Assembly: GCF_036178845.1 (NCBI RefSeq)
Contig: NZ_CP108070.1
Coordinates: 10,664,001-10,728,000, forward strand
Source of the DNA: Streptomyces sp. NBC_00271
Lineage (GTDB): Bacteria > Actinomycetota > Actinomycetes > Streptomycetales > Streptomycetaceae
DNA length: 64,000 nucleotides
Direction of reading: 5' to 3'
The notes below the pieces were generated by a model that was not told the DNA's origin, ran no database searches, and saw nothing but the letters and a program-made list of their open reading frames with translations. This document shows positions 34,011 to 41,780 of the stretch, in pieces. Within the stretch, counting starts at the first letter, position 1. Each line of letters opens with the position of its first letter. Position numbers and translations under genes: made by a program.

Positions 34011-35150
34011 TCAAGCTGCGGTTGTGAGGTTTGATGGATCGTCAGGCTGGTGGTGGCATGCGGTCATGTCGGCGCGTATCAGCGCGTAGACCTCGCGGGC
34101 CGCGTAGCGTTTCAGGCAGCGCATGATCTCGCGTTTGCCTCGCCCCTCGGTAGTGCGTCGCTCCAGGTAGGAGCGGGTGCGTTCGTCCTGGCGCATGCGG
34201 GTGACCAGGATGCGGTGCAGCGCGGCGTTGGCCTGTCGGTCTCCGCCCCTGTTGAGCCGACGGCGCCGGGACTTGCCCGAGGACTTCTCGACAGGGCTGG
34301 CGCCGCACAGCGCGGCGAAGGACGCCTCGCTGCGCAGTCGCTCAGGGTTGTCGCCGGCGGTGATCAGCAGGGCCGCGGCGCTGTCCGGCCCGATCCCGAA
34401 CCGCTCCAGCAGGCTGGGTGCGCTTGCCTGGACCGCTGCGGTCATTCGCCGCCCAAGCTCGGTGACCTCCTGCCGAAGCCGCGAGACGCGCTGTGCGAGC
34501 AGCCGGAGCGTGAAGACTGCCGTGTCGGCTGCTGGGTTGCCGTCGCAGGGATCGGGCAGCTCCGCGCAACGGCGGACCAGTACCGCATTCGAGAGCGGCT
34601 CCAGCTCCTCGCGCAGGGCGGATGGAGCGTTGACCAGCACGGCCTTGAGCTGGTTGAGCGCCTGGGTGCGGGCCTTGACCGCGGAGTTCTTCGTCAACCG
34701 GAGCATACGCAGCACCTCTACCTGCCCGTCGCCGCTCTTCGGCAGCGCCCGTGCGGTGCCCGACAGTGCGGCTCGGGCGGCGGACTCGGCGTCGACGGCG
34801 TCGGTCTTGCCGCGGCGACGCCGGGCGGATCGGTCGGGCTGGTTAACCTCTACCACCGGCACCCGCTGGGTCGCGAGGTAGCGGGCGAGTCCAGCACCGT
34901 AGGAGCCGGTGCACTCCACACCGGCCCGCAGCACGGTTCCGAACTGGCGCGTCCAGTCAAGAAGTTGGCCGTAGCCCGCCGCGGTGGCCGGGAACTCCCC
35001 GGTGTCCAGCAGCCCGCCCAGATGGTCAAGGACGGCGCCGACGTGCACATCCTTGTGGGTGTCGACTCCGAGCACCACCGAACCCGGCGCGGCAGCGGCC
35101 GTGGCGGCTTGGAGGGTGTGGAAGGCAGCGGGCATGCTGAGGGTGGTCAC
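34011..35150 (-). CDS. IS110-family transposase (RuvC-like DEDD recombinase)
   Basis: 379 residues. The N-terminal RuvC-like domain has GVDTHKDVHV (Asp), ECTGSYGAGLARYL (Glu) and KTDAVDAESAARA (paired Asp). The C-terminal Tnp20 domain has GIGPDSAAALLITAGDNPERL and GASPVEKSSGKSRRRRLNRGG, with the Ser used for strand exchange. All family motifs are present, so it is probably active. This enzyme class uses a bridge RNA for target choice. Confidence 0.92.
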   Translation of the reverse strand: MTTLSMPAAFHTLQAATAAAAPGSVVLGVDTHKDVHVGAVLDHLGGLLDTGEFPATAAGYGQLLDWTRQFGTVLRAGVECTGSYGAGLARYLATQRVPVVEVNQPDRSARRRRGKTDAVDAESAARAALSGTARALPKSGDGQVEVLRMLRLTKNSAVKARTQALNQLKAVLVNAPSALREELEPLSNAVLVRRCAELPDPCDGNPAADTAVFTLRLLAQRVSRLRQEVTELGRRMTAAVQASAPSLLERFGIGPDSAAALLITAGDNPERLRSEASFAALCGASPVEKSSGKSRRRRLNRGGDRQANAALHRILVTRMRQDERTRSYLERRTTEGRGKREIMRCLKRYAAREVYALIRADMTACHHQPDDPSNLTTAA

Positions 35151-35376
35151 GGTGCTCCTGTTCGACGACGCAGTGCCGATGACCAGCGCCGGTCGGTGGA
35201 GCGGTCAGGACTGTGACGGTGCCTTCTAGGCCAAGGCCCCTATCGGGACACGCTCCGCCGGCCCGGTGCCGGTATGCGCCGCTCCGACCGGGTCGACAGA
35301 TCAAACACAAGGCACAAGCAGCCAGCCAGAGTACGGGTCAGGCCACGGCCGGAACGACACGATCATCATGCTCACA
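35151..35376 (-). ncRNA. Candidate IS110 bridge-RNA region
   Basis: 226 bp without a credible gene between the right end of the element and the transposase start, exactly where IS110 elements encode their bridge RNA. GC-rich complementary segments occur (for example around 35240-35285). Called by position and family knowledge; loops were not resolved by eye. Confidence 0.4.
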
Positions 35377-35788
35377 GCCGGAGTAGTTCCGCCGGTTGGC
35401 CTTGCCGGTGCGACGTTGGGTGGGGATGAGGGTGCCGTCGATCAGGACCACCTCCCCGCCTTGTCTTAGCGACCCTCTTCAAGGCGCGGTCCAGGCACGG
35501 TGCCTGGGCTGCGAGCAGTGTGATCAGCTCGTCGCGCCAGCGGCGGACAGTGGACTCGGACACGTTGTTGCCGCCGGCCATGTCGGCCAGTCGCTGATCG
35601 TGGCGCAGCACGGCCAGGACGATCACCGCGATCCGGCCGGGCGGTAGGATCCGCCACCTGGACCGTATCGCCTTCAGATGGCGGCGCAGCAGACCGGCGA
35701 GGTGGTTGACGGTGTGCGTGGACAGCGGCAGACGGCACTGGTAGACAAGCGGGCAGGTGTCCTCGGCGCGTCCTTTGGTTTTCGTCAC
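35377..35788 (-). pseudogene. IS5-type transposase, N-terminal half (frameshifted)
   Basis: Begins MTKTKGRAEDTCPLVYQC and has the N-terminal helix-turn-helix (DMAGGNNVSESTVRRWRDEL). Near 35465 the frame breaks; the correct continuation VVLIDGTLIPTQRRTGKANR and RNYSG is readable one base over and supplies the first catalytic Asp. It ends where the IS110 element starts. Two lesions therefore inactivate this gene. Confidence 0.8.
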
Positions 35789-35860
35789 ACAATTCCAACG
35801 GCCGCCGGGGGCACCGCGGTTACGCTCGCGCCGGACTGCTCCGGGCGACAGCGTCCCCGG

Positions 35861-36313
35861 TCACAGGCGGGTGGTGAACCGGCCGTCGGGCAGTTTGCGC
35901 AGCCAGCCGCGATCAACGAGTCTGACCAGTCTCCCGCACAGCGGTTCCCGCTTGGCCCGCACGCTGACGTCGACTCCCAGCATCTCGCCGACATGCCGGG
36001 CCATGACGGGTCCGGCAGTCTGCCGCACAGCGGCGAGGACGCGCTGGTAGTCCGGCGGGAGCATGGTCTCCTCCAGGTCCGGCTCGCGGTGCGGAATCAG
36101 CATCACCGACCGTCCACCCACCTGCCCGGGCATCGGCGCGGCTGAGGCGCGCTCGTCGGCGAGTTGTTCGCTCACCTGCTCCAGGACCCGCTCGGCGACG
36201 GCAAGTTCGTCCCGCTCGGCCCGCACCTCTGCCAACTGCTCGGCCAGCTGTTCTTCGAGTTCGTCCAGTTCCGCACGCCGCGCGGTGATCCGTTCCAGCA
36301 GCTCGGGATCCAT
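35861..36313 (-). CDS. Coiled-coil protein with a winged-helix-like C-terminus
   Basis: 150 residues. Residues 1-55 form a charged heptad coiled coil (RAELDELEEQLAEQLAEVRA...). The C-terminal 75 residues (DYQRVLAAVRQTAGPVMARHVGEMLG then REPLCGRLVRLVDRGWLRKL) read as a winged helix. Proteins of this kind accompany IS elements in streptomycetes; a role in transposition is not shown. It lies inside the composite unit. Confidence 0.65.
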   Translation of the reverse strand: MDPELLERITARRAELDELEEQLAEQLAEVRAERDELAVAERVLEQVSEQLADERASAAPMPGQVGGRSVMLIPHREPDLEETMLPPDYQRVLAAVRQTAGPVMARHVGEMLGVDVSVRAKREPLCGRLVRLVDRGWLRKLPDGRFTTRL

Positions 36314-36537
36314 GCACTGGGTCGTAGAAGGCCACCCGGCCTCAGCGAGCGGGAACCGCAGAGCTGTCCGCTCCTACTCGGCGGCCTCCCGCACGTCTTC
36401 CACCCGCGCTGGCTGTCGGCGCCCTCGCGTCGTCGTTGATTCACGTGGCGGTGCAGGCCGTCTCCCAGCGCCATCCGGCCGCCGAGAAAGCGACCTGGAT
36501 TGTGCCGTACGCCGGGCCGCATCCACGCTGGACGACG

Positions 36538-36810
36538 TCATGCTTCGTGGTCGGGGTCGAGCACCACCATAAACCTGTTGCCTTCCGGATCCGTCATCAG
36601 GGCGTGCATACAATCGTGAGGTTCCACGAGAGAGGCGCCCTTGGCGATCAGCGTCTGAACCTGTTCGGCGATCGTTCCAACAAGGACGGTGACGACCGGT
36701 AGCACAGCCGGAGATTCCGCTTCGCCGACGCTGTACCCACCCCAACCCGGGATGCCGCCCCAGAACCTGATCATGTTCTCTGGGTCTACTGCTTCAAAAT
36801 GAACGTGCAT
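36538..36810 (-). CDS. Short VOC-family-like protein
   Basis: 90 residues. MHVHFEAVDPENMIRFWGG then LMTDPEGNRFMVVLDP match the start and end of a VOC module, but the usual 115-130 residues are not reached and the middle is compressed (VLVGTIAEQVQTLIAKGASLVEPHD). Possibly a deleted glyoxalase-like protein. Cargo of the composite unit. Confidence 0.5.
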   Translation of the reverse strand: MHVHFEAVDPENMIRFWGGIPGWGGYSVGEAESPAVLPVVTVLVGTIAEQVQTLIAKGASLVEPHDCMHALMTDPEGNRFMVVLDPDHEA

Positions 36811-36848
36811 GCTGCTGTCTCACTTTCATCTGTGCGACCGAAGCCGAA

Positions 36849-36880
36849 AACGGCCTACCGAATCAATCCGGCAGGCCGTT
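36849..36880. terminator. Hairpin downstream of the secreted-protein gene
   Basis: AACGGCCTACCG / CGGCAGGCCGTT arms (12 bp, one mismatch) with an 8-nt loop, between the VOC-like and secreted-protein genes. There is no T-run, as is common in streptomycetes. Confidence 0.55.
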
Positions 36881-36895
36881 ACGGGTGAACGGACT

Positions 36896-37366
36896 TCAGC
36901 AGTCGATCACGGTGTTGTGCGTGTCTGCGATTCCGGGTTCGCTGAAGCGTCCGTGGTACTCGACCTGAAGGGTCACCTGAGTGTTGTACGTTTCCTTCTC
37001 TCCATCATGCACGCACGTGAGCCCTGGAGTGGTGTAGCGCCCGCTGCACCTCGTCCACCCGCTGTCCTTGTGCTTCACCGCGCGCCAGTACCCGTCGCGC
37101 ACGTACTCCTGAAGATCGACCTGGACCCGGCACTGGTCGGGTGCCGGAGTTGAGCAACCCGTGTAATGGCCCTGGGCGTACAGCGGGCCGCCATGGGTGA
37201 CCTGGAACGGTTTCTCACCCTGGAACGTGCACCACACGGGAAAGGCAGCAGTCCTCGCGACGGCTCTTCCCGTGCTGCCGCTCGGAGCTGCCGCAGCCGA
37301 CGCCGTGGCAGCCGGCACCAGCAGGGCCCCTGCCGCGAGAAGCGGGACGACAAAACGTGCTTTCAC
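36896..37366 (-). CDS. Small secreted protein
   Basis: 156 residues with a Sec signal (VVPLLAAGALLVPAATASA, cleavage near residue 26-30). The mature part has six cysteines (FPVWCTFQG, YTGCSTPAPDQCRVQV, WTRCSGRYTTPGLTCVHD, and a terminal VIDC) suited to disulfides. Family not recognised. The GTG at 37366 has a purine-rich AGGGGGAA site. Cargo of the composite unit. Confidence 0.6.
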   Translation of the reverse strand: MKARFVVPLLAAGALLVPAATASAAAAPSGSTGRAVARTAAFPVWCTFQGEKPFQVTHGGPLYAQGHYTGCSTPAPDQCRVQVDLQEYVRDGYWRAVKHKDSGWTRCSGRYTTPGLTCVHDGEKETYNTQVTLQVEYHGRFSEPGIADTHNTVIDC

Positions 37367-37863
37367 TTTTCCCCCTGAGAAAAATCGAACGCGTGTTGCG
37401 CCACCGACCACCCTCATGGGTTCACAGGCGCCACACAAGATCCGTGGCGCGAACTTTCCGCTGTTTGTCCGGTTCTCAGTCGTGGAATTGGCCGTTCCCT
37501 CCCGTCCACTGGCAGCGGGCCGGTAGAAACGACGAAGCCCCCGCCGGCCGAGAAGCTGACTGGGGCTGCCTGTGCGGTTTCGTGATCACAGATGCACGTG
37601 CGGATCACCTCGTTCAGCTCCTACGCCTGCTCAGGCGTCGACTTATTCGGGCCGTTGGTGAACGCCTCGACCGTCCGCTCCACGGCGTCCGGACGGTTCA
37701 GTACTGGGCACTGCCTGCGCCCCCACTCGACCAATGATCAGCGGGGCGAAGCAGACCCCGAATTGGCAACAGCGTCTGAGGAAAGCAGCCGGGGCCCAGT
37801 TGCCGCCCGACGATACATGCTCGGCTGCGCGCCGGTGGCGCGCCTCTGGCGGAGAACGGCGGA

Positions 37864-37960
37864 CCTCGAAGTCAACCGCTGACAGACGAACCACTCCAGA
37901 GACTCCCGCCCACGACCAGCGTGAGCACCCTGAGTACCGGTCACACCAGCCCTTTGACCT
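37864..37960 (-). repeat. Right 97-bp inverted end of the composite unit
   Basis: Inverted copy of 33494-33590. The last codons of a second IS5-type transposase copy (LEVNR-stop, plus strand) are all that remains of this arm; 37520-37860 beside it holds no convincing gene. Confidence 0.75.
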
Positions 37961-38043
37961 GGCCCGAACTGCGGCGAACCCTTCAGCAGATCATCGGTCT
38001 TCACATAGAGCGCGGCCGCGAGGGAGTCCAACTCTGTCTTCAT
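37961..38043 (-). pseudogene. IS982-family transposase, N-terminal fragment
   Basis: MKTELDSLAAALYVKTDDLL followed by KGSPQFGPG is the canonical IS982 N-terminus. It stops at the edge of the composite unit; the central part is at 33175-33480. Confidence 0.75.
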
Positions 38044-38113
38044 GCACCGACATGGGACTCCCTCGCCTCGACTGAGCAGGGGATCGTGGCAATCCCGGCG
38101 TAGGTACCTTCGA

Positions 38114-39106
38114 CTACGGTGTCAGCACGATCCTGCCGAAGACCTCGCCCGCGTCCATTTTCTGGTGCGCCAGCACGGCTGCGTCCAGTGGCAGCACCTC
38201 GTGCACCACTGTTTCGATCTCACCCCGGCTCGCTGCGGCGAACTGCTCGCTCCGCACGGCACGCCGGTCGGCTCCGGTGACGGTGGCTGCGCTGAAAGCG
38301 GCGAAGGACATCGACTTCTGGAACGCCGCCATGATCTTCGTGCCGAAGTCCGGCGGTGGCTGGCCTGCGACAGCGCCCACGGCCACCATGCGGCCGTTCG
38401 GGTTGAGCCGGTCGAAGAACGACGGCATGTCCTTGCCGGCCACCACGTCGATGATGACGTCATACCCTGCGGGAGCTGGTTGCCCTCCGTCGCCGGAGCG
38501 GTCCAGCACGTGGGTCGCGCCGAGACGTCGCAGCCGCTCGCCGCGCTCGGCCGAGGAGGTGGTGACCGCCACCGCGGCGGCGCCGCCGCGAGCGGCGAGT
38601 TGCACGGCCATGATCCCGATGCTGCCGGCCGCACCACGCACCAGGACCGTCTCCCCGGGGGCGAAGTGGGCGTGGCGGAGCCCGAAGTGGGCCACGACGC
38701 CGGAACTGCCGAGTGTCACCGCATCGACCGCGGACAGGTTCACGGGCAGGGGAACGATCTCCTCGACCGGTGCGAGGGCCTGTTCGACGTAGGCTCCGCC
38801 GGTGCCGGTGAAGGCCCACACCCGCCCGCCGATCCACGAGGCGTCGACGCCGTCACCGACCGCGGTCACGGTGCCCGCCACCTCGCTGCCCGGGATGTGG
38901 CCCTCCTTGAAGCCGTAGGCGGCCAGGGCCCCGCTTCGGATCACAGTGTCGACTCCACCGACGCCCACGGCCTCGGTGGCGATCACCACATGTCCGGCAG
39001 CAGGTGCGGGAGCCGGCAGGTCGACAACAGCCAGACCTTCAGGACCTCCGTACGTCTGGATCGCGATTGCCTTCAGTGTCGTCTCCCATGTTCTCGGACC
39101 GATCAT
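38114..39106 (-). CDS. NADPH:quinone-oxidoreductase-like medium-chain dehydrogenase
   Basis: About 330 residues, zinc-less MDR of the Qor group: IPGSEVAGTVTAVGDGVD, the NADPH loop VLVRGAAGSIGIMAVQLAA, and VIIDVVAGKDMPSFFDRL. No catalytic Cys/His zinc set was seen. The family N-terminus should begin at LKAIAIQTYGG; that codon is CTG at 39076, preceded by GGGAG with a 6-bp spacer. The conventional ATG at 39106 has no ribosome site. CTG initiation or a mutated ATG is possible. It is divergent from a TetR gene over a palindrome. Confidence 0.85.
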   Translation of the reverse strand: MIGPRTWETTLKAIAIQTYGGPEGLAVVDLPAPAPAAGHVVIATEAVGVGGVDTVIRSGALAAYGFKEGHIPGSEVAGTVTAVGDGVDASWIGGRVWAFTGTGGAYVEQALAPVEEIVPLPVNLSAVDAVTLGSSGVVAHFGLRHAHFAPGETVLVRGAAGSIGIMAVQLAARGGAAAVAVTTSSAERGERLRRLGATHVLDRSGDGGQPAPAGYDVIIDVVAGKDMPSFFDRLNPNGRMVAVGAVAGQPPPDFGTKIMAAFQKSMSFAAFSAATVTGADRRAVRSEQFAAASRGEIETVVHEVLPLDAAVLAHQKMDAGEVFGRIVLTP

Positions 39107-39232
39107 GTGCGGTCGTGCTCCGTACCCGCCGCCGATCGCCGCCGACGGCGGGAGGGGGTTCACGGCGCGGCAGGGGTTCGGTTCCGGTGCTGTGCGCCCC
39201 GATGATCTCGGTGAGCTGCTACGTCTTGAACG

Positions 39233-39256
39233 CTAACGGACGCCCCCGTCCGTTTA
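39233..39256. promoter_or_regulatory. TetR operator between the oxidoreductase and its regulator
   Basis: TAACGGAC-GCCCCC-GTCCGTTTA: 7-bp perfect arms extended by TA/TA around a 6-bp spacer, 15 bp before the TetR GTG. Typical size and place for an autoregulated TetR operator. Confidence 0.75.
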
Positions 39257-39270
39257 GGTAAAGTGAGAGC

Positions 39271-39900
39271 GTGATCGACCGTTTGCCTCACACCCTGCGT
39301 TCCGACGCGCTGGACAACCGCGAGCGCATCCTCGACGCGGCCCGGGCACTGTTTTCCGCCGACGGCCTGGACGTGCCGATGCGGGAGATCGCGCGGTGCG
39401 CGGGGGTCGGACCTGCCACCTTGTACCGTCACTTTCCGACCAAGCAGGTGCTGGCCACCGAAGCCTTCGCGGACCAGTTGCGCGCATGTCACACCATCGT
39501 CGACGACGGGTGCGCCGATCCCGATCCGTGGCGTGGCCTTTGCCTGGTGATCGAGAAGATCTGTGAGCTGCACGCGCGGGATCGGGGTTTCAGCGAAGCC
39601 TTCATGTCGGCCTTTCCAGGGGCGCCGGATGTCGCGGGCCGTGAGTACACGGTGAAAGCGGTCGCCGGACTGGCCCAGCGGGCCAAGGACGCAGGGCGCC
39701 TGCGGTCCGACTTCGTCCTGGACGACCTCATTCTCATCCTCATGGCCAACAAGGGGATCCACACCAGATCGACCGACACCCAGGTCATGGCCTCCCGACG
39801 CTTCGCAGGGTTGGCGATCCAGGCGTTCGAAGCCTGCCCTCAGCACGCACCGCTACCACCAGCGGCACGACTGGTATCCGCAGCACCGGACAGCGCCTGA
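39271..39900 (+). CDS. TetR-family repressor
   Basis: 209 residues. N-terminal TetR helix-turn-helix: NRERILDAARALFSADGLDV then MREIARCAGVGPATLYRHFP. The C-terminal ligand domain ends in a low-complexity Ala/Pro tail. The GTG start lies 15 bp after the palindromic operator, so it probably represses itself and the divergent quinone-oxidoreductase gene in response to an electrophile or drug. Confidence 0.9.
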   Translation: MIDRLPHTLRSDALDNRERILDAARALFSADGLDVPMREIARCAGVGPATLYRHFPTKQVLATEAFADQLRACHTIVDDGCADPDPWRGLCLVIEKICELHARDRGFSEAFMSAFPGAPDVAGREYTVKAVAGLAQRAKDAGRLRSDFVLDDLILILMANKGIHTRSTDTQVMASRRFAGLAIQAFEACPQHAPLPPAARLVSAAPDSA

Positions 39901-40005
39901 CCGTGGGCGAGCGGTATCCACGCTCGACGCACGAACCACTGAACCCCTTGGAATAGATCATCCAGGCAGGTGCTTCGGTCACCCTGTCGCCGAGGGGCAC
40001 TGTCC

Positions 40006-40550
40006 TTACGTGCCGCGGTGGGCCCGGCGGAAGTGGCTGGAGTCGGCGAACTGCCAGCGTGCCGCGACGTCGGCGACGGTGTACGGGCTGCCTGGACAGT
40101 CGAGTTCGCGGCGGGCGCCTTCGAGGCGGCGGCGTCGCACATAGGCCATGACGGTCTCGCCGTCGGCGAAGGCACGGTGGAGGGTGCGGACGGAGACGTT
40201 CAGCGCCCGAGCGATGGTGGCCGGAGCCAGGTCCGGGTCCCTCAGCCGGCTGTCGGCGTATGCGGTGGCCGCGGCCCGCAGTGACTGTGGTGGGACCGCG
40301 ATGGGTGCGTGTGTCCGGATGAGTCCGGTCAGCAGCATGGCCATCGCCTCGCCGGCCGCATGCGTTGCCTCCGGGCCGAGCTGCTCCGCGAGGGACCAGG
40401 CGGCGTCGAGATGGGCGAGAAGCAGCCGGGACTCCGGGGCCGTGGAGGGGGCGACGGTCAGGGCCGGCAGCCGGGTTCGGTACAGGTGCTGGAGCAGGCC
40501 GGCCCTGGGCAGGATGAGCACCCTGCAGTCGGTCGGTGCCGTGTACGCGA
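40006..40550 (-). pseudogene. AraC-family regulator, truncated at both ends
   Basis: Carries the C-terminal half of an AraC activator (LAPATIARALNVSVRTLHRAF, then PYTVADVAARWQFADSSHFRRA). The N-terminal domain is replaced by an ISL3 fragment at about 40550. The C-terminal YGxxP motif is destroyed: after HRGT the expected Tyr codon is TAA, and GQCPSATG is readable beyond. Two lesions make it very unlikely to function. Confidence 0.7.
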
Positions 40551-40559
40551 CTGTCCCGG

Positions 40560-40760
40560 ACGCCCACCGAGTTTCACCGCCACCGCCCTCATGGCCGACC
40601 GCGCCGCCGGTGAGGAACGGCGCCGCGGCTCGGTCAGGCCCGCCACCTGTTCCACAAGCGTCCGGCGGTGACACTGGCTGTGCCCGCAGAAGAACCAGCG
40701 CACGCGCAGACGGAGGGTCAGCCCCCGCCCGCTTACACGTAACCGCGCATACCTGACGCC
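40560..40760 (-). pseudogene. ISL3-family transposase N-terminal fragment
   Basis: RGLTLRLRVRWFFCGHSQCHRRTLVEQVAGL matches the zinc-finger-like N-terminus of ISL3 transposases (RVRRFFC..C.RRTFVEQ), ending at VAVKLGGRPGQ. Short and without flanking element sequence. Confidence 0.65.
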
Positions 40761-40981
40761 ACTATCGGCTGTGAACCCGCGTAGCAGGACGCTCACACCG
40801 AGGACACCTGCCCGGAGGGCCGCATGCCGCCGCGTCGACCATCAAGTTGCCATCGACGGTCATGACCTGCCGAACCATGAGGTTCAGCTCCGGCAAGAGG
40901 ATGCCCTTGAGCCTCTCCAGTCCCATGGTGGAGGGATTCCCCGGTGGGACAGTCCTGCAGTCCGGGCGCGGAAGACCGTCT

Positions 40982-41170
40982 TAGGGCCTGTCCGGCGGAT
41001 CATGCCGCAGACGCGGGGCTTGGCACGCCCATCTGCGGCGTTGTCGTCGGTCGCCATGGCTCCGCCATGACTCCCTCCTCCGCCTTGCAGCCGCACGCAC
41101 CAAGCCCCGCTCACCAGCGTTGATGAGGCACGGTCCGTTTCCTGCGACTTGATCCGCCGGACAGGCCCTA
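40982..41170. mobile_element. 189-bp MITE with 21-bp perfect inverted ends
   Basis: Left arm 40982-41002 begins TAGGGCCTGTCCGGCGGATC; right arm 41150-41170 is its exact reverse complement. The outermost TA on each side fits a TA target duplication (Tc1/IS630 type). The interior has internal hairpins (GGCTCCGCC region) and no gene. Repeats with these ends are familiar from streptomycete intergenic regions. Confidence 0.8.
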
Positions 41171-41213
41171 GGCTCGGCATCTCCCCCGTGTGCGACCTGC
41201 GTCTTGGCCGAGA

Positions 41214-41780
41214 TCAGCGTTGGCTGGCAGGCTTGCTTGGAAGGTCAGTGCGACTGCCCCGGCAGGAGTAGACGATCTCCACTGAACCACCGGGGAGGGC
41301 ACGCTCGCGTTGGAAGGTCAGCCCGGTGTCGGGACTGAGCATGGGTGTCAGTTGCATCCCACCGCCGAACAGCATCGGCAGTACGACCAGTTCGAGGGTG
41401 TCCAGTGCGCCAAGGGCGTGGAACGTCCCGATCGTCTGCGGGCCCCCGATGAGGTGGACGTCGCCACCCCGGTTGGCCGAGCGGAGCTTCTCCAGCAGCC
41501 GCACCGGGTCACTGTCGGTGATGACGTGGTCAGGGGTGCCGTCCGGACGGTGTGAGCCGAGTACGAACACGTCGAGGTCCGGCCACGGCCAGCGGTTGTT
41601 GGCCAGCGCGGGTTCGAAGGTGGTGCGGCCCATCAGCGCCGCCTCGCAGCCTTCGAGGAACTCCCGGATACCGTGGCTTTCGCCGGAGACGAACGCGGGG
41701 TCGGCAGTCAGGGCGGGCCACCCGTTCGGTGTGGTCACGTAGCCATCGGCACTCATGCTCATACGGGCGCGGATCTGCAT
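41214..41780 (-). CDS. Dihydrofolate-reductase-family (RibD C-terminal-like) reductase
   Basis: 188 residues. MSMSADGYVTTPNGWPALT, EALMGRTTFEPALAN and the NADPH motif DVHLIGGPQTIGTFHALGAL then LPMLFGGGMQLTPML match the RibD_C/DHFR-like family, usually of unknown substrate. No riboflavin genes nearby. Monocistronic. Confidence 0.88.
   Translation of the reverse strand: MQIRARMSMSADGYVTTPNGWPALTADPAFVSGESHGIREFLEGCEAALMGRTTFEPALANNRWPWPDLDVFVLGSHRPDGTPDHVITDSDPVRLLEKLRSANRGGDVHLIGGPQTIGTFHALGALDTLELVVLPMLFGGGMQLTPMLSPDTGLTFQRERALPGGSVEIVYSCRGSRTDLPSKPASQR

Larger units (their letters stand above)
34010..35376 (-). mobile_element. IS110-family element inserted in the IS5-type transposase
   Basis: About 1.37 kb. 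Left boundary at CCTATGTTT/GTCAAGC, where the transposase stop codon is almost at the edge. Right boundary at GCTCACA/GCCGGAGTAG, where the interrupted IS5 gene resumes (NYSG codons). One transposase gene plus a 226-bp non-coding region upstream of it, the IS110 (not IS1111) layout. It appears intact. Confidence 0.75.
33494..37960. mobile_element. 4.5-kb unit with inverted IS ends inserted in an IS982 gene
   Basis: The two boundaries are matching 97-bp inverted repeats (33494-33590 and 37864-37960) that both start AGGTCAA and run through GGGCTGGTGTGACC to the last codons of an IS5-type transposase (LEVNR-stop). Between them lie that transposase split by an IS110 element, a coiled-coil protein, a small VOC protein and a secreted protein. 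Outside are the two pieces of one IS982 transposase. It looks like a composite transposon with one arm reduced to its end. Confidence 0.65.

Noticed and set aside
37592..37882. 96-residue plus-strand frame ending in LEVNR
   Set aside because: Only the final codons belong to an IS5-type transposase end; the rest looks non-coding.
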